Origin: Aldrovandia affinis
Taxonomy: Eukaryota; Chordata; Actinopteri; Notacanthiformes; Halosauridae
DNA: 64,000 nt
Assembly: GCA_029706075.1 (NCBI GenBank)
Contig: JAINUG010000023.1
Coordinates: 558,001-622,000 of the forward strand
Reading direction: 5' to 3'
Shown: positions 35,961-50,700 of the stretch, piece after piece
How the letters are laid out: each line of letters begins with the position of its first letter
Position numbering within the stretch: the first letter of the stretch is position 1
The notes under the pieces: generated by a model
The model's input: only the letters and a program-made list of their open reading frames with translations
Databases searched by the model: none
What the model was told of the DNA's origin: nothing
Program-made: the position numbers and the translations under genes

Positions 35961-37544
35961 TGTTACTGTGCCTCTCAGCCCGGGGAGAGGAAGAAAATAA
36001 GCAAAAAATGACTGCATCCTTGTACACAATTAGCAATGGTTCGGGTACGTTATGGTTTGGTATACACCTTTCTCAGCACAGGGTGCCAGCATTTAGTTGA
36101 CTCAATGACTCAACTTATACCTGACATATCTGCGTTTTTCAACAATAATGCCCGCTATCAATTGCCTATCACATTCATGATTCCAACATGATAGAAGCAG
36201 GTTGATGCTTAACATTGTTTTACACAAAGCAGTCAATAAAACATCCTCATTAATAATAAAAAACTAGACTACACTTGCTTGCATGTGAAGAAAACATTAG
36301 CTTGTTAGCTAGCAAGTTCATTTTCATGAAGTCAGTGCAATTTGGTTAGTATGTTAAGACTTTTCTAAAGCTCATCGAGGAGCAGTAAGGCGACCTGGTA
36401 AACATAGTTGGGCGAGTCCAGTCTCAGAGGAGGCGGATCATTGCCTCAAGGTATTAGCTTGTCCCGTGGGGACAGGCGACGAGTTCGTGAGGGGAGGGTA
36501 AATCGAAAGAAATAGAGGGTATAATTGGCCACTAAATATATGTCCACTATATATGTCAATATATAGACAACAATAACAACAATATATAAGTCAACACAAA
36601 CTTAATATAAATTCTTAGTATCCACATGGGCCAGTGTTACATTTCCCAAATCTTAAGCCTTTCCATTCTGTTTGGTGTAAAAGCTTTGCAAATAAAATCA
36701 GATAGGCTGAGCTGAAAAATCCATAGCAAGACACAGACAATATGTTGTCAATGCATGGTGACACACTGATTCCATTACATTATAAAAACAGTAAAAGCGG
36801 TTTAATATTCCACTCAGGGAAAATCTATCACTAATAAAAGACTGGCAATTAAGTGTTCCACTGACAGCATGACGACCTGGTTATCAGGAGAATTGTGTTT
36901 TGGAAAGACAATTTCCTTTTTCTGTTACGAATTCTACAGGCATGGATTGAACATGAAATAAATCAAGAGTTTAACAAATAAATGCAGCAATCTGTTTTTT
37001 CTAGGACACATCTGTGCATACAAGTTAAGCAACAGAAATAGTGACTGACACATGCAACAACTGGCTAAGCGTGGACAGGAAAGGTTTAGCTTTCTGGCAG
37101 TTCAAGTCATTCATGCTTTTTTGAATCCAATCTATAATGTCAACAATACCACCCTGTCTTCAGCTAGTAAACAGCACATGCTCAGACAACTCTCCGAAGA
37201 ACCATCTTCGGCCTTTTACATAAACATGTCAGAAGAGTTACTTGGTGAAAAAATCTAGTCCTAACAGAGCAACTGCCACACAGCAACACCTTTCCCTAAA
37301 GCTAATTGTATGGAGGTTGTGTAATCCAAAGGATTAGTAGTAATTTGGTGGAATGGCCTACTGTACTGTCCACTAGTAACTGAAAAGGGTTCCTCAAGGA
37401 CCTGGGCTGGACATGATATCGAGCTATTAATTTGCAGTCTCTGTTTATGTAGACTGCCTAATTTTGAGACTGCAGCCAACCCTGTAAGGCTGGACCAGAC
37501 TGCTTCTGAGTGAGGCTCGAACTAAACATGACACTCACACAGGC
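35961..37544. other. Gap between the irf5 remnant and the tnpo3 3' end
   Basis: AT-rich, with no recognised exon. A short GC-richer patch at 36,375-36,500 resembles degraded SINE sequence. The ORF at 37,052-37,258 has no recognisable features. Confidence 0.45.
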
Positions 37545-37563
37545 AGTTTGTCCTCACTTTAAC

Positions 37564-37569
37564 TTTATT
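37564..37569 (-). terminator. Candidate tnpo3 polyadenylation signal AATAAA
   Basis: AATAAA on the minus strand with a GT-rich downstream stretch. It lies between the tnpo3 stop codon and the tail of the irf5 remnant, as expected for the end of the tail-to-tail pair. Confidence 0.45.
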
Positions 37570-37688
37570 GTTCACGAGATGGCTGCAACACCAGATGGAG
37601 CAGTATGTTAGCACACCTCCTCGGGCTTATGGCAGCCCATCCGATCGATGATGGTCTCCACTTCTTCCCAGAATGCACTGCCAGAGGA

Positions 37689-37693
37689 GGAAG

Positions 37694-37723
<30 letters not shown>
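37689..37723 (+). repeat. Poly-A homopolymer (poly-U in the tnpo3 3' UTR)
   Basis: About 35 consecutive A on the plus strand. No recognisable LINE or SINE body adjoins it. Confidence 0.9.
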
Positions 37724-37726
<3 letters not shown>

Positions 37727-38754
37727 TGCCAGAGTCCACTCGACCACGTCACAGCTTAGCCTGGCAATCGAGTAACGGTAAAACTCCAGCCAATGTTTAA
37801 AAAGGTTTAAGGTGGAGCTGTAACTCCCAGCATCCCCCTTCTAGCAATCCCAAATCCCACGGGCATACGTTTTCGAAGTTGGTATCGTGGACTTGCTATT
37901 TTTTTTATTTTATTTTTTTTGTTTTTTTAATGGCACAGACAGCAAACCATGTTTGGTCGTTCTTTAGACAGTCCATGAAAATAAATTCTCTTTCATTTTA
38001 AAAACATACAGAAGTCTCTTAATGTATTTTTCTACCAGGCACATCTTTGTTTTTGTTTTTGTTCACGATGGATCCTTGATTTGTAGAAATCCAACCGACG
38101 CGGAGCGAATGCATATCTTCAAATCGGCGAACGTTCTTTATAAAGCACAGTCCTCCGGAAAAGCCAACGGCCCCCACCCCCCCCATTCCACGTTTCCCAG
38201 CTGCAGCTACGATAGCGCCGGACCCACGCGGACCTCCTTCCACAGCACCTTGGTACTCGCACACCTCTCCAATGCAGCAATGCGTCCAATTGGCTTTCCA
38301 CAGAGGGCTGAGTCTCACCCATCCTTCATGAGGGAGTTCCCTTTTTTCATTTGCAGTCATCTCGTTCCATAATGCTGTCACCTTTCAATGTTGCAAACAA
38401 AAGATAGTCCTGGGGGAGGGGATACAGAGTTACCACGGCTACGTGACCAGTTATGTGAAGTACGACAGTTAACTGCTTGACTTACGTTTTCACGATGGAA
38501 TTTCATATTAAGAAAGTAAACCGCACGGTGTTAAGACTAAAAAATAATTAATAATTAGTCATGAGTATAAATGTATGATCAAGGATGTCAGCCATTCGTG
38601 CACTTCCTATACATACATGTCAATATAATTAATATAATAATTTCCATAGGGTTTACATTGAACTTTTTCAGGCAGATATGAAATGGGAGTCTCCAGTGAT
38701 GTGGTCTAGGATGAAAGCTCTTACCTGGTCTTCTGGTAGAACGTGCAGACATAA

Positions 38755-41700
38755 CTATCGGAACAACCTCGTGAATTCTCTAATTGCCCAGCAGACCTGT
38801 TTGCATTCTTCAGCACTGCAATGGGACAAAAACATTTGCTATATGAGAAACGGAGCAAAATGTCATTACGCACATAGACCCTCTGCCCTATGAGGGACAC
38901 CAAATCGTACAAGTAGTTTCCATTATTTACCAATGTCTTATGGCGGTCAGGACAGTCTATGGATTTGACCACTCCATTTTTAAGCGCAGTAGGACAACTC
39001 ACTTGAAATATTTTCTCGTGTTTCTTAATTTGTGGTAAACACATCTTATAACCAACTGTGCCATATGAGCAAAACAAGTACACAGAACTGACACATTGCC
39101 AACAATATCTTCTGTAAGTGGCCAAGTTTCTGTCTGTGTAAACACATTCATAAGCTTGGTACACACAACATGAATATTTTTTTATTTTTATTTTAAAGTC
39201 ACCGATGCTGTCCTTATGAATAGGCCAATATATATACATGGGCAAACATGGATAAATGATTATGTTTCCATTAGCCATCGGTTGGAGCAACCAAACTTCT
39301 CCTGGCTTGTATTGGGATAGAATAGCATAAATGCAAAACATTCCGTTTTACATTTACTTCAGTCTCCACTCGTCTTTTGTGAGGCTCTCGGATTGCGTTC
39401 AAATCATTTAAATAAGGTAGGCTATACAAATACCATGATTTAAAAAATATACATTATACGTTTTTAACTGCACCTGCTTGCACAAGTTCATCTTAAACAT
39501 AGATTAATTTATTAAGGATCAGATAAAAAACGAAACAGTATCCAGCGACGCTTACTTAAAGCATTAAACTTCAGCTGTTTGAAACTTTAAATAAACCCTA
39601 CCATCACTGCCACAACTGGAAAAAATGCTTTTAAAAATTCTGCATGTTTTAACATTTACAGAAATCAGCTGTTTTTGATAGTGCTGTAACAATGGAATGG
39701 AATGGTTATTTGTCATTGGCAATCGGAAGTCCCCCACTGTTGATGAAAACACAGAATGGAATTCTAATAATAATCATTTCAAAATTGTATGTTTTTGATT
39801 GGAGGCTGGTAGTTTAGCCTTCCAGCTACTCTGCCATGACACAATCCAAAACTAGTCTAAATAGTTTAAAATCTCTACAAGCGGCTCGGAAGGTGCTCAC
39901 CAGAGCAAATAACAGCGCTTGCAGAGGATGGCACCCAGCACGATTTAAGGCTTTGGTATGAATTCAGCATGCGCATGCCAAGTTTTACAAAGAGTCCTGA
40001 CAATCTCTGGAGGGAAATTAAAAGTGCTAAATCTGGGCTAGAATTGTGCAGTGTGTACCAGGCCTTGAAGGAAAGTGGGGTTATTTTTGGAAAGGACAGG
40101 ACCAGCTGGTGCTTTTGCTCAGACCTGCCTGGAATGGCACTGCTTGGAATACTCAACACAGGTTGACCAGCATCCCAAATAGCTGACAGGTCTTTACAAG
40201 GCTTTGGGGGAAACTTCTGCTTTTCACAAACATGGCCAAATTACACTTCAATACTTCCATGGGTTTCCTCAAACTGAAACTAGGGCCTGTGGCCCACCCC
40301 AAACCACTTTTCTATTTTGGAAGACGTGAAAAGAGTTTGAGGCAGGCGCAAAGATCCCTTCTTCCTTTTCATGCCACACAGGCTTAGTCCAGGGCAGTGC
40401 CCTGAGCTGCGTACTCAAGTCTTTTAATCTTATCTTCTGTTTAACACATTTATAATATGTATTTTGATTGAGGTTAAGGACACGGAACATGAATGTGGCA
40501 CAGTGCCACAAAACCTGAACACAATATCCATCACCCACAAACTCTTCCTGACACATTTTGGAGGCTAAGTGGTTGTATGTGGCTGTACACAGCTCCAAGA
40601 GTATTCCTGCAGTGTTTATAGGTATACTAAACTTCAAGTTTATAATACCTGAGCCTCAGTTCGGTTTTGTAACCAGCGGAGGGGGGTTCTATTCTAAACT
40701 AATCAGGACCATTTTTTCCCCTAACTTTATTTCAATGGCCTCTGGTGCACTGCACAAATACAAAAGTGTGTGTATGCAGCAAATTAAATAATACGTCCTC
40801 AGTGATAATACAGACACCGATAAGGCGTAATTGCACACACTACTTCCGGTTTCATATCCTGTTTGGTTGATCGGTCAGTCCGTAACCCACGGTTCTTATC
40901 TCTGAACTTGTACTGTAAAAGTGACATGTAGTTAACTTCTTTGCTCAAGAGTCAAAGGAACAAAGGAACAGCAGTTAGGTTGTAGGGAGGCCTAATGTCT
41001 ACCTGTTGGCGCAGGTTAGCGCGTCAAGGTGGTATCTGGTGCAGGGACTCACCTGGTGACCTGCTTGTGGAAGTCAGTCAGCTGTTTGTGGGTGACTGTC
41101 ACCGCCCCTCCAGCCGTCTCCTTGGGGAGCCCTTTCAGTGCGCTCTCCAACCAGCGGCAGAACGTCTGGAAACACAGTGTCGATACTTATCAGACATAAA
41201 CACACACGCTATGTACACTCATCAAGATGACTGAACAAAAACTCCATTCACTGCTTAGAAAGGAGGTCTCCTATATCTGAACCCATTAGGAGGCTCTTAA
41301 AAAACGAGAACCGAAATAAAGGAAACCTCACATCATCCCTACTTCATACTGCACCAAGCATGTTCAATTGTATACATAGCACCCTCTTGTGGTACTGTAA
41401 CATAAGCATTTGTTTTGACTGGCTTGATTTAGTTGAATTCAATTCAACATGCTACCCACAAATCATTAAATCTCCTATTTTACCTAGGCTTTCAACTAGA
41501 GTCTAAATGAGGATACTATAAATTAATATTATGCAACCTTAAGTTTCTCACACCCTAATGAGAATGTCATCACAATGGAGAACAAAAAAATGATGTCACC
41601 ATGCAACATATCAACTGATTTGTAAAATCCTCTGGATAATAGTGGGCTTGCTATACCAGCTCTCGTATGTTAGGGCAGCTCTAAGCACTTACTGAAATGA

Positions 41701-44700
41701 CTAGCGTCTTTAAGCGACGGACTCGATGTAATTTCAGACCCTGCCTGACACGAGCGATTTACTGACCGGCCGGTCGAAGAGCATGATCTCCCAGATGACC
41801 TCGGCCACGTCGGGCAGCGTGTAGGGGGGCAGGCAGAAGCAGCAGGTGTGGATCAGCTGTGTGACCAGCTGCTGTCCGTGCTGCTCCATGGCCTGACCAA
41901 TCAGCTGCTTCCGCATCTCAAAGTCATCCTCGTGCTGCAAGACACGGGCACCCACACACAAGTGGAGTTTAATGTCACCTGAAAAACTTCACGCAAGCAC
42001 ACAGCTGTCTTTTCAAACATTAATTTCACCAAAACTACCACTGTACAGATGATGGGCACTCTGTGTAACAGAAGGGTGGGCAGGTCCGCTCCAGTGGGGT
42101 CGCATCAACTACTGCTGTCCATTCCACCATAGCTCTTCAATGTTGTACCCATAGATATAAATACGTAGATGACTCATTCACCCTGTTTTCACCAATTTTC
42201 GTGAAATTTTGCTTGGCAAAATTGGTTGATTTTGCTTATTTTAATAATAATAATATATGCCATTTAGAGAATCCAAGCGACTTACAGTAGTGAATGATAC
42301 ATTTTTCAGATTTTATCTGGGGAAGAACCCACATCTCTCAATGCCATGCTCTTGTTTGAGCCAACAGAACCAGATCTTATCCCTGCATCTCTCAATATGT
42401 ATGTGTTTGTTTAAACCCCATTATGGCGACCGTGCAGACATATCGCTGCAACATACAACAGCAGCAGGTCATTATTTGGACACAACACCAGATCTTGGTC
42501 CAAATACCTGCTTGGTGAACAAAACCTAACGGGCACAATAACCTGCGAAACTCTTTCGTTCTGAAGAGCGAGGGTGGGTATCGGAATGGGTCAGGCTGAA
42601 ATAGCAGGGTCCGACAGCGGATAAGTTACGTGAGATAGCAAAAAAGGGCAAGTGTGAAGAAAAAAAATAAATAAAAAAATGGTGGCGCTCACATCGTTGG
42701 CAATGCCTGTGTGGATGAGGTCCCGGACAAACTTCATGACGCTGCAGTTGGCATCCCGGTGGTCCAGGGTGGTGGCGGCGATGGCGCACTGGATGATGTG
42801 AACGATGATCTGACTGGAGAGCAGCGTGACGGGACTCCGCTGTATAAACCTGAGTTTTGCACGGGGATGATGGGGGTGTGGGGGGGTGGATATGACAAGT
42901 GAGCATTCTAATCATCAGAACGCCACATTGGAGGTGACCTGGCCCTACAAAACAACAGGGAGGTTTTAACAGTCAGGGCACAGCGCTTGCTTGATTTCAC
43001 ACAGCAATAGTGCTGGACCAAGGCGGATCAGACTAGTGTTTGCAGGTGGTAATGCCACAAGACTGTAGGGATGTACATTTTGATTCATTTGATATTCAAA
43101 ACATGCCATGGCTTCCACCCGATATTCAAATAAACAACCCCACTATTTTCCCAAGTACTGTTATAAACTGCTGGGGGTTTATTTTCTGTACAAATACCAA
43201 CACACTGGACAGGACAATTCTAATGAGTTCTACATCTTATGCAAGGTTCTCTGGCTCTCTTGCAAGAGCACAGATGGGAAAAGACGGGTCTGGCGCGAGC
43301 TCATATTCAGCCCCATCGCTGCTACACAGCCGCCTGTGAAACGGCAGACGATACCTGGTGGCCAGTCTGAAGAGGTCGTCCACTGTGTCAGGGTGGTTCC
43401 TCAGGCCGTTGGGCTGTTCCAGCAGCTGAAAAGTGGGCATGCAAAGGGCCTGGAGGAGAGGAGTTCACCCGCGTGAGACAAGCATATGACAGGGAACACA
43501 AAAGTCAATGGTAGATGAAACATTTGCATTTGCATTGGGAGTCAAATGAAGATTAAGGGATATTGGAGAATATTTTGGGGGAGGGAGAAAGAAAAAAAAA
43601 ATCACATACATCTGGCCAACATTGCCTGTTGGTGGATCTAGGACTGGGAACGTTGGCAAAAGTGCAATGCTATTTCAGGAGTGCAGGTTCAGAAACTTGT
43701 GACCCTGCGGGAGAAAACGGTGGGTACCTGTAACATGTCCAGGAGCCCCTGTCGGCAGCCCTCCTCCATGCCATACTCATCCACCAGGATGCTCCCCAGG
43801 TACAGGAAGCAGGAATGGGGGTACACCTGATATACGCCCACCATCTGCGAGAGAGAGAGAAAGAGGGACAGAGAGAAAGAAAGAGGGAAGGTGAGAGAGA
43901 AACAGAGGCTCCGTATCTGAGCATGGCATACCTTTCTCAGTTTGTATATTGAGAATCACAAGTTAAAATAAGGCAGTATCCCCCCCAACCCAACCTGTTT
44001 TTTTGGCCAAAACCACAGAACCCACACCTGATGAAAGACAGAGACAGAGACAGACAGACAGACAGACACACAGACACACACCTGTGTGACCAGTGGCTGC
44101 AGTAGTGAGGCAGAGCCCTTGCCCACACAGCGCACAGCAAAACGCAGGCAGCGACAGCAGCGCTCCACGATCCTGTTGTCAGCCTGGTGCTTATTCAGCG
44201 TCTCTGACAACACGGGCCAGATCTGGGGGTGGGGGGGGGGAGGGAGGGACACGGGCGTTAAACACGTTCTCAGTAATGCACAGAAAGATGTAGTACACAG
44301 AAACCAAGAGGAAAGGCATCCACTTACTTCCTGAATGACTTTCTGACACGGATGCGTCTGGCCATTCTCTACTATGGGGTTTGTGTGTCTGGAAAAAGAA
44401 GCAAACGGAACAGGTTGACCAAACAACCAACAAGCCCATGTGCTCCAATGGCTAGGCCTGCTTTCCATTGATCTTGGTCTGACCAGACACTCTGAGGCAT
44501 TTTACCCATCTGAGGGAAGGGAATTAGCCATACGCGATAACTCGCCAATGGTTTACGCCTCGTCAGCCTCCTTTAAGCACGCGTAAAATATATTCAAGTG
44601 TATCAGAGTGGACAAAACACCAAAAACGCTCTTATGAGCAAAACGGGAGGTTTACCTGAAGATGACCGCTAGTCTGTCCAGCCAAACGGTGGGGTCAGAT

Positions 44701-47700
44701 GATTTACCATTACCAGCCTCCTGAGAGAGAAGCTGTGGACAGACGAACAGCATACAGGAAGATCAATCTGCAGCCACTCAAATCTCGGACTCAAGAAAGC
44801 ACCACACAATTACAGGGTCACATATGCATGCTCATCAATGGCACTGACCTTCTTAAGGGCTATGACTTGCACTGCACACAGGTCACTCAAACATTCAGCT
44901 ATTTTCTCCAGCGGCAGCCGGGCTAAGACTAATGCAGTACCTGAAGGAGGTGGAAGAAAATATCTCAGTTAATCACACTGATATACAATTCAGACTCTGC
45001 TCAAAGCATTAATTATGCAGCCACATCCAGCCGCTTGGTCATAACCTTCTAAAACATGCAACATGTTTAAAAATTAAAGGGAAATATTTGCAGTTAAATT
45101 CCCACCCAACAAAAAACCTTGAAAGATTTGCACATTTCACATTTGTTTACAGTATGGAGCTCTTTACATGCAGACTGAACATTATCTATTATTTAGCTTA
45201 TTGTGATATGCCTCCACCCCAAGCCCACCCCTCAAGAAGGACAGGCAGTACCTTTGAGGAGCCCCACCGCAGCTTCAGTGGACAGGGCAAAAGAATCGAG
45301 AGCGCGGGCAATGTCCAGGAGGCCCTGGAAGTGCTGGGCCATGTGGTCTCGGCACACAGAGCAGATGTTGTGGATAGCCTTAGCAGCTACTGAGGCCAAG
45401 GGCTTCTCCCTTAAACCCTTCATCAGATAATTCAGCACAGGGTCTGGAGGACACACACATACAACAAACAAACACAAACACACACACACACAAGTCAAAG
45501 TTACTCTTAGGGCCACTGCTGTTTCGAGGGCTACTTCCTCTAGTGACAGTCAACAACATAAGAAATCCCAAAAGACTCATTTAATGGGTTCACACATACT
45601 GAGCGAGAGGAGAGAGTGACAGAGCTGGAGCAATCTGTGATTGTCTAAGTCTATCTGCAGGCTTGTCTCATTGCTGGAACACCTTCTGTCGATTCGGGAG
45701 AGAGCAGACAAGCAAGCGGTTCCAGGTGCTGCTTCTTTTCACTCTGCAGGCCACCAGCTGAGCGCACTTCATGCACACCTGGTGCAGGTAGACTCTGTGC
45801 AGACGGTAGTCGCCCGATCGACTGGAGGAGTCCGTTTGGGCGTGATGAAACATGGACATTCCAGCCAATTGAATCCCTCCCTCCTCTGGACGATGCAACT
45901 GCCAATTATGTATCTATCGCGCTGCGGGGTCTCCTGGTCACAGTCACCACTGGCACAGTCAGGATTCCATGCCAGAGCGTGGGACCGATTCACACATTGG
46001 AGCCCAGCGTCTTGGCACAATGAGCCACCCAGCAGCCCCAAATCTCCTAAATGTACTATTTACACACTAAAACATGTGAGGAGGCAGAGGCACCTGTGTG
46101 GGACAAACGCATACCTAAGAAGCGGGGGTTGCGGTCAACCACCTCGCTCATCTCCCCCACCAGCTCGATGCTGGTGTAGCGCACAGCGATGTGGACCGTC
46201 TGGGGAAGCAGGACCACCTGTTCCAGCACTTCTGTCAGGGTGGGGTTATTCTCACTGCAAGAGGGAGATTGACGTATTACGCAAGGTCAGTTCGCCAGCC
46301 ATGACACAAGCACAGTCAAAGAAAGGGAGCATTCTACTACTCACGGATCTACGCTCTTAGCGATGGCTGCCATGATAAAGAGCACAGCTTCAGTCACCTC
46401 CCAGGGTGGATTCCCCTCTTTTAGAGTGGAGTAGAGCTGTGAGAGAGTTGGGCACAACATCACACCAATGTCACCAAACAGTCCAAAAAGATTTACGTGT
46501 GACAATCGACAATTCCTGCCTTCGGGTCAAATGCAATGCACAGGGTGCTGAGCTGCTGTACCTGCGAGAAGCACTCCATGGAACCCACGAGGAAAATCAC
46601 GTCCTTCACGAGATCAGAGACCCTCATCCGGAACTCTCCGAAATCATCGGTATCTTCTGGTATTCCTTCCTTTAAAGGACAAATTGTAAACCACGTAAGC
46701 AATAGCATACCAAGACAGCAGACAGTCATTCAAAGCAAAACAAAAGACATTTTCCCGGTCATGCTCAAGGGGAAACATCTATGAGAAACAATCAGACAGA
46801 ACAAAACCATTTCAGGCCAAACAACGAGCCAATATGCATATAGGGATCGTGACCTTCGACAAGCACAAAAATGGCGACACTAGGAACGGGTCCTGACTCA
46901 TTCAGAGATAGATGGGAAGGGCGAGCAGGGGGAGAAGTGTGAGCAGGAGAGAGAGCGCGAGCAGGAGAGGAAGGGGGCCAGGGCAGACGGGGTGAGGGGC
47001 GTCTCACGTGGTCGGGGTCCAGCTGGCAGTGACGGGCCAGTCCGTGCAGCAGTCTCTGGATGTAGGGTCTGAAGATGCTGTGGAGAACAGCGTCGTTGGT
47101 CTTGTACAGGTGCTCCCCCAGTCGGTACCAGAAGTTAAAGGAGATCTCCACCACCTAAGGGGAAGAGGAACAAGGACAGACATGTGACCACACCATCACA
47201 CCTAGATCAGCTCATTACGGGACTCGTTCTTTTGGATTAACGTTGCTCAGAGTCTGCGCAGGTTCACCGATCTCGAGGTCATCCGGACAGTCCCTTCTTG
47301 TGCACAGAGCCCACTATATCAGCTGATCCGCACACCGAAAACGAATCAGTAATTCTGCACAGCATTGATCCACAAAACATATCCACATTCAGAGTGCAGG
47401 GCGCAAAGTAGCGCGCATCACGTGCCATCGACGTTACGAAGACGTGAGCGACGCCTGCCGCTTTTGAGAACGTCGTGCTTTAAGTGGGATCTTTTGTTTT
47501 GTTTTAACCCAGGTTAAATTCTTTGAACACTCAGAACATCTACACCTCACCTCATACTGGGGGTGCCCTGCACAGATGAGCAGCAGCTCCAGTGTTCTCA
47601 GGTCGCCCATGCCCTGACCGGGGCTGCGCACGATCGTCTCCAGGAAGGTCTCGCACAGCTCCGTGAAGATCCTGCAGTAATTCAACACCCTGGGGGACAC

Positions 47701-50700
47701 AGAGGGGCTGTGATGTCAGCAGCGATGCAGCCGGCATGCGCAAGCGATCTCAATCCGCAGGAGGGGGTCATTACTGGGAACGGGTGAAGGGGTACAGCGG
47801 GAAATTCATTTCAGGGCCCTGCGGAAGAGGAATACTCTTTCATTTCAGTGGATTTCAATTCAGCCAAACCCCTGAAATGAAACCTGAAACAGTGCAATGT
47901 AGTGCTTGCCGATTACTGAATGGAAATACACTGCAAGGTCTTTCGGCTTTTACGGATCATTGCTTTGCACCATTTGAAAAATGAAGGGAATGCAGTTCTT
48001 GGAAGATAATCATTTGAATCTATGTACACATTAGTGTGATGTAGGCGTTACTCTTAAGAATAACTAAGGCACTTACAATTGCATGCTGATGCAACTGTAC
48101 TTTTCTGTGTCACTGGCTCTTCTGAGCCTTCACTCTTGTATTCTAAGGTCTGTCCCTAAATTATATGTTACTGCAGTGTAGCTCGACTGCAGTGTTCCTC
48201 CTGTAAGAAGCATTTTGAAGTGTCTTGCCATTAGAACCTTGTACAGACTGCTCTGAACATGACTACACAAGGTGAATCTGCTCCAAACAACATGTGAGAA
48301 AACCACTGCAGAAACAGATTAAAAACAGACACAACCATCTCCAGTTTTAAGGCAAGGTTTCAAAGGCAGACTGCATAACAGACTCTGTGATATAACAGAT
48401 ATCAGTCTGTGTACCATAACATGTGACAGTAGCTTCCTGAAGCAAGCAACACAAAAAGCTCTGGAATGCATCAGGCCTGGTGGGTGGCAGTGGGCGGGGC
48501 TGTGCTGTGCTACAGCAGAGCTGGTGGCAGTGGTGCAGACTATCAGGACTGGTGGCGGCGGGCGGGGCTTACTTGTCCAGGTCCTCCCGGGCCACAGCCA
48601 TGTGGTAGGCCGTCTCCAGGGTCAACACCCCCTGGAAGAGCTGCATGGCTAAGGGCATGTTGGTGTCCACGTTCTCGATGGCGTACAGGGCGGAACACAC
48701 ACAGTCCGAGGCTGCCTCGTGCAGGTTGGTGGTCGTCTCGTCCCTTTGCTGTGGACACGGACGCCGAGGGAAGTCAGAGAGAAACCTAATTTCTTGCCAA
48801 AGTTTACATTTGTATAATTTTGTACAGTAAAGAAAAAATATATATAATAATCACACTAGAAAAACTTTTTTGATTACGCCGTTGAGGAGGACTCACCAGC
48901 ACTTGGAAGAGAACGATAAGCAGTTGGTTGTTGGCCATGAAGTTGCTGTCCAGCACGCCCAGGTTGAACCAGCTGCCCAGGCAGCGGAACACCTTGATCA
49001 GCATCTTCTCGTTGCTGCCAGTCTTCTCCACACATGACAACTGGAGGATGGAAGGTAGCAGTGAGTTAGTGGCAACGCGCGTACCCCTGGGTATTTTTAC
49101 TTTCTCTTTTGTTTCAATTCTTCTGCATTATTTATTTGTTCATCCTCGTCTTGGCCGATTCACACAGCTCATATCCTTAAATTACCTGCCTTTACCACAG
49201 GCATCAGACAAGCGCGGGTGCACTGATGTACGGTTGCTTTTTACGTAGAGGCATTGTTCCGCTTAATATAGTTTACGCACGGTGAATGAGTGATCTGATA
49301 ATATATTACATATTATATTACAGGCATTTAGCAGACACTCTTATCCAGAGCGACTTAGTTTTACATTTCTTTACAATCAATTTATAATCATTTTCTCCCT
49401 TTCCCCCCCACTCTCGTTTTGTATTTTTATGAAGCACTTTTAGATGAGCTCTTCGAATTGTGCTATAAAAATAAATCATTATTATAATTACTACGGATTA
49501 TATGTGAATATGACAGGGACAGGTATCAGGGACCACTAACATCCCATCTAATGTGTTCCCACATTTGAATGCCCAATCACAATTGAAAGATTATCACATT
49601 GGTGCAATATCCGAGGACGCACATCTTCCGAAATGCTACAGCTAGCCACCGCTTTTATTGACTCTGCAGTCCACTATCTGAGCTTGTGCAGTCATTGGGC
49701 TACAGGACTGCACAGCCATCACATCTGACACAGGCAGGCAGGCTGCAGGCAGTCAATCAACCAACTAGAGGTGTCACTTGTTGAGGTTCACAAGACCCAG
49801 GAGACTAAAACCCTCCCTCCCTTTTGGTCAATTGCACTTTTCCCTGCCGGACCCTGGGACACAATCAGCACTGGCACGGTCAGGATTCAATGCACTAACA
49901 AACGGTGCTTTTGCTGCATATGCCATGCGAGAGCGGTGCATATTTTTATGGCTGGATATTTACTTAAGTAATTCAGGTTGAATATCTTCCTCTAGAGTTT
50001 ACCAAGCGTTCCAACCAGGAATCAAACCAGCTGGTTAAAAGCCCTGCTCCCTGCCTCCCGGGTGGTCAAGTGGTTACAACGTTCGACGCTGGCCACTGCA
50101 ACCGGGGTTTGATTCCACTGGCTGCGCCAGAGTTGGCTCTGGGCGGGAGTGCCACCAGGGGTGGCAATTGGTTGTCAGCCCCAGGGAGGGGGGAGGGAAG
50201 CCGACAGGAAGTTCGCTGCGCACAGGAGTGGCTCTGTAGTACCGGAGTTATGGTCGACAGCCTGGCGAGTGCCGTCTCGGAGGAGACGATACTTTGCCTT
50301 TGTCACTACCGGACACAGGGCTACGGCAGCAAACTCACTATACGAGGGGATAATTAACATGAAAAATAGAGGGTGTAATTGGCTACTACATTGGGAGAAA
50401 ATTGGATAAAATCAGAAACACAATATACAAATTAATACATTTGAAAAAGCCCTGCTCCCCAACATTATGCCACATGACGGCTCCTGTTCCACTCCCCTCA
50501 GCTCTTCACAGCTTCGGCTTTCTAGAGATCACATTAAGTGCTTAGATTAATAACAACAGTTTAACCAACCTCTTGTGATGCCAACTCTATGCTTTCATTT
50601 TAACACATGGCCCACTGGAGGGAGATTAATATGGTGTATCAGGAGTTCTAAATGAGGCTTCTCAACTCCGTTCCTGAAGAACTAGAATCCTGCAGGTTTT

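Larger units (their letters stand above)
37545..38754 (-). other. Likely tnpo3 3' UTR
   Basis: The stop codon is at 38757-38755. About 1.2 kb farther along the minus strand lies AATAAA (37569-37564), followed within 30 nt by a GT-rich tract (ctgcctgtgtgagtgtcatg), the classic arrangement of a poly(A) site. The interval has a GC-rich block near 38,090-38,340 and a homopolymer (A on the plus strand, T in the transcript) at about 37,689-37,723. ORFs in the GC-rich block are not convincing genes. Confidence 0.5.

Noticed and set aside
38019..38381. 120-codon minus-strand and 116-codon plus-strand ORFs facing each other
   Set aside because: They lie in the GC-rich part of the probable tnpo3 3' UTR, where stop codons are rare by chance, and neither has family features.
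38721..39341. 206-codon minus-strand ORF in the last tnpo3 intron
   Set aside because: It overlaps the last tnpo3 exon in a different frame, runs through AT-rich intron and a transposon end, and shows no recognisable domain.
45641..46360. 239-codon plus-strand ORF, the longest in the window
   Set aside because: It is antisense to tnpo3 intron 11/exon 11 and is mostly the reverse of a family A SINE; no family match or gene structure.
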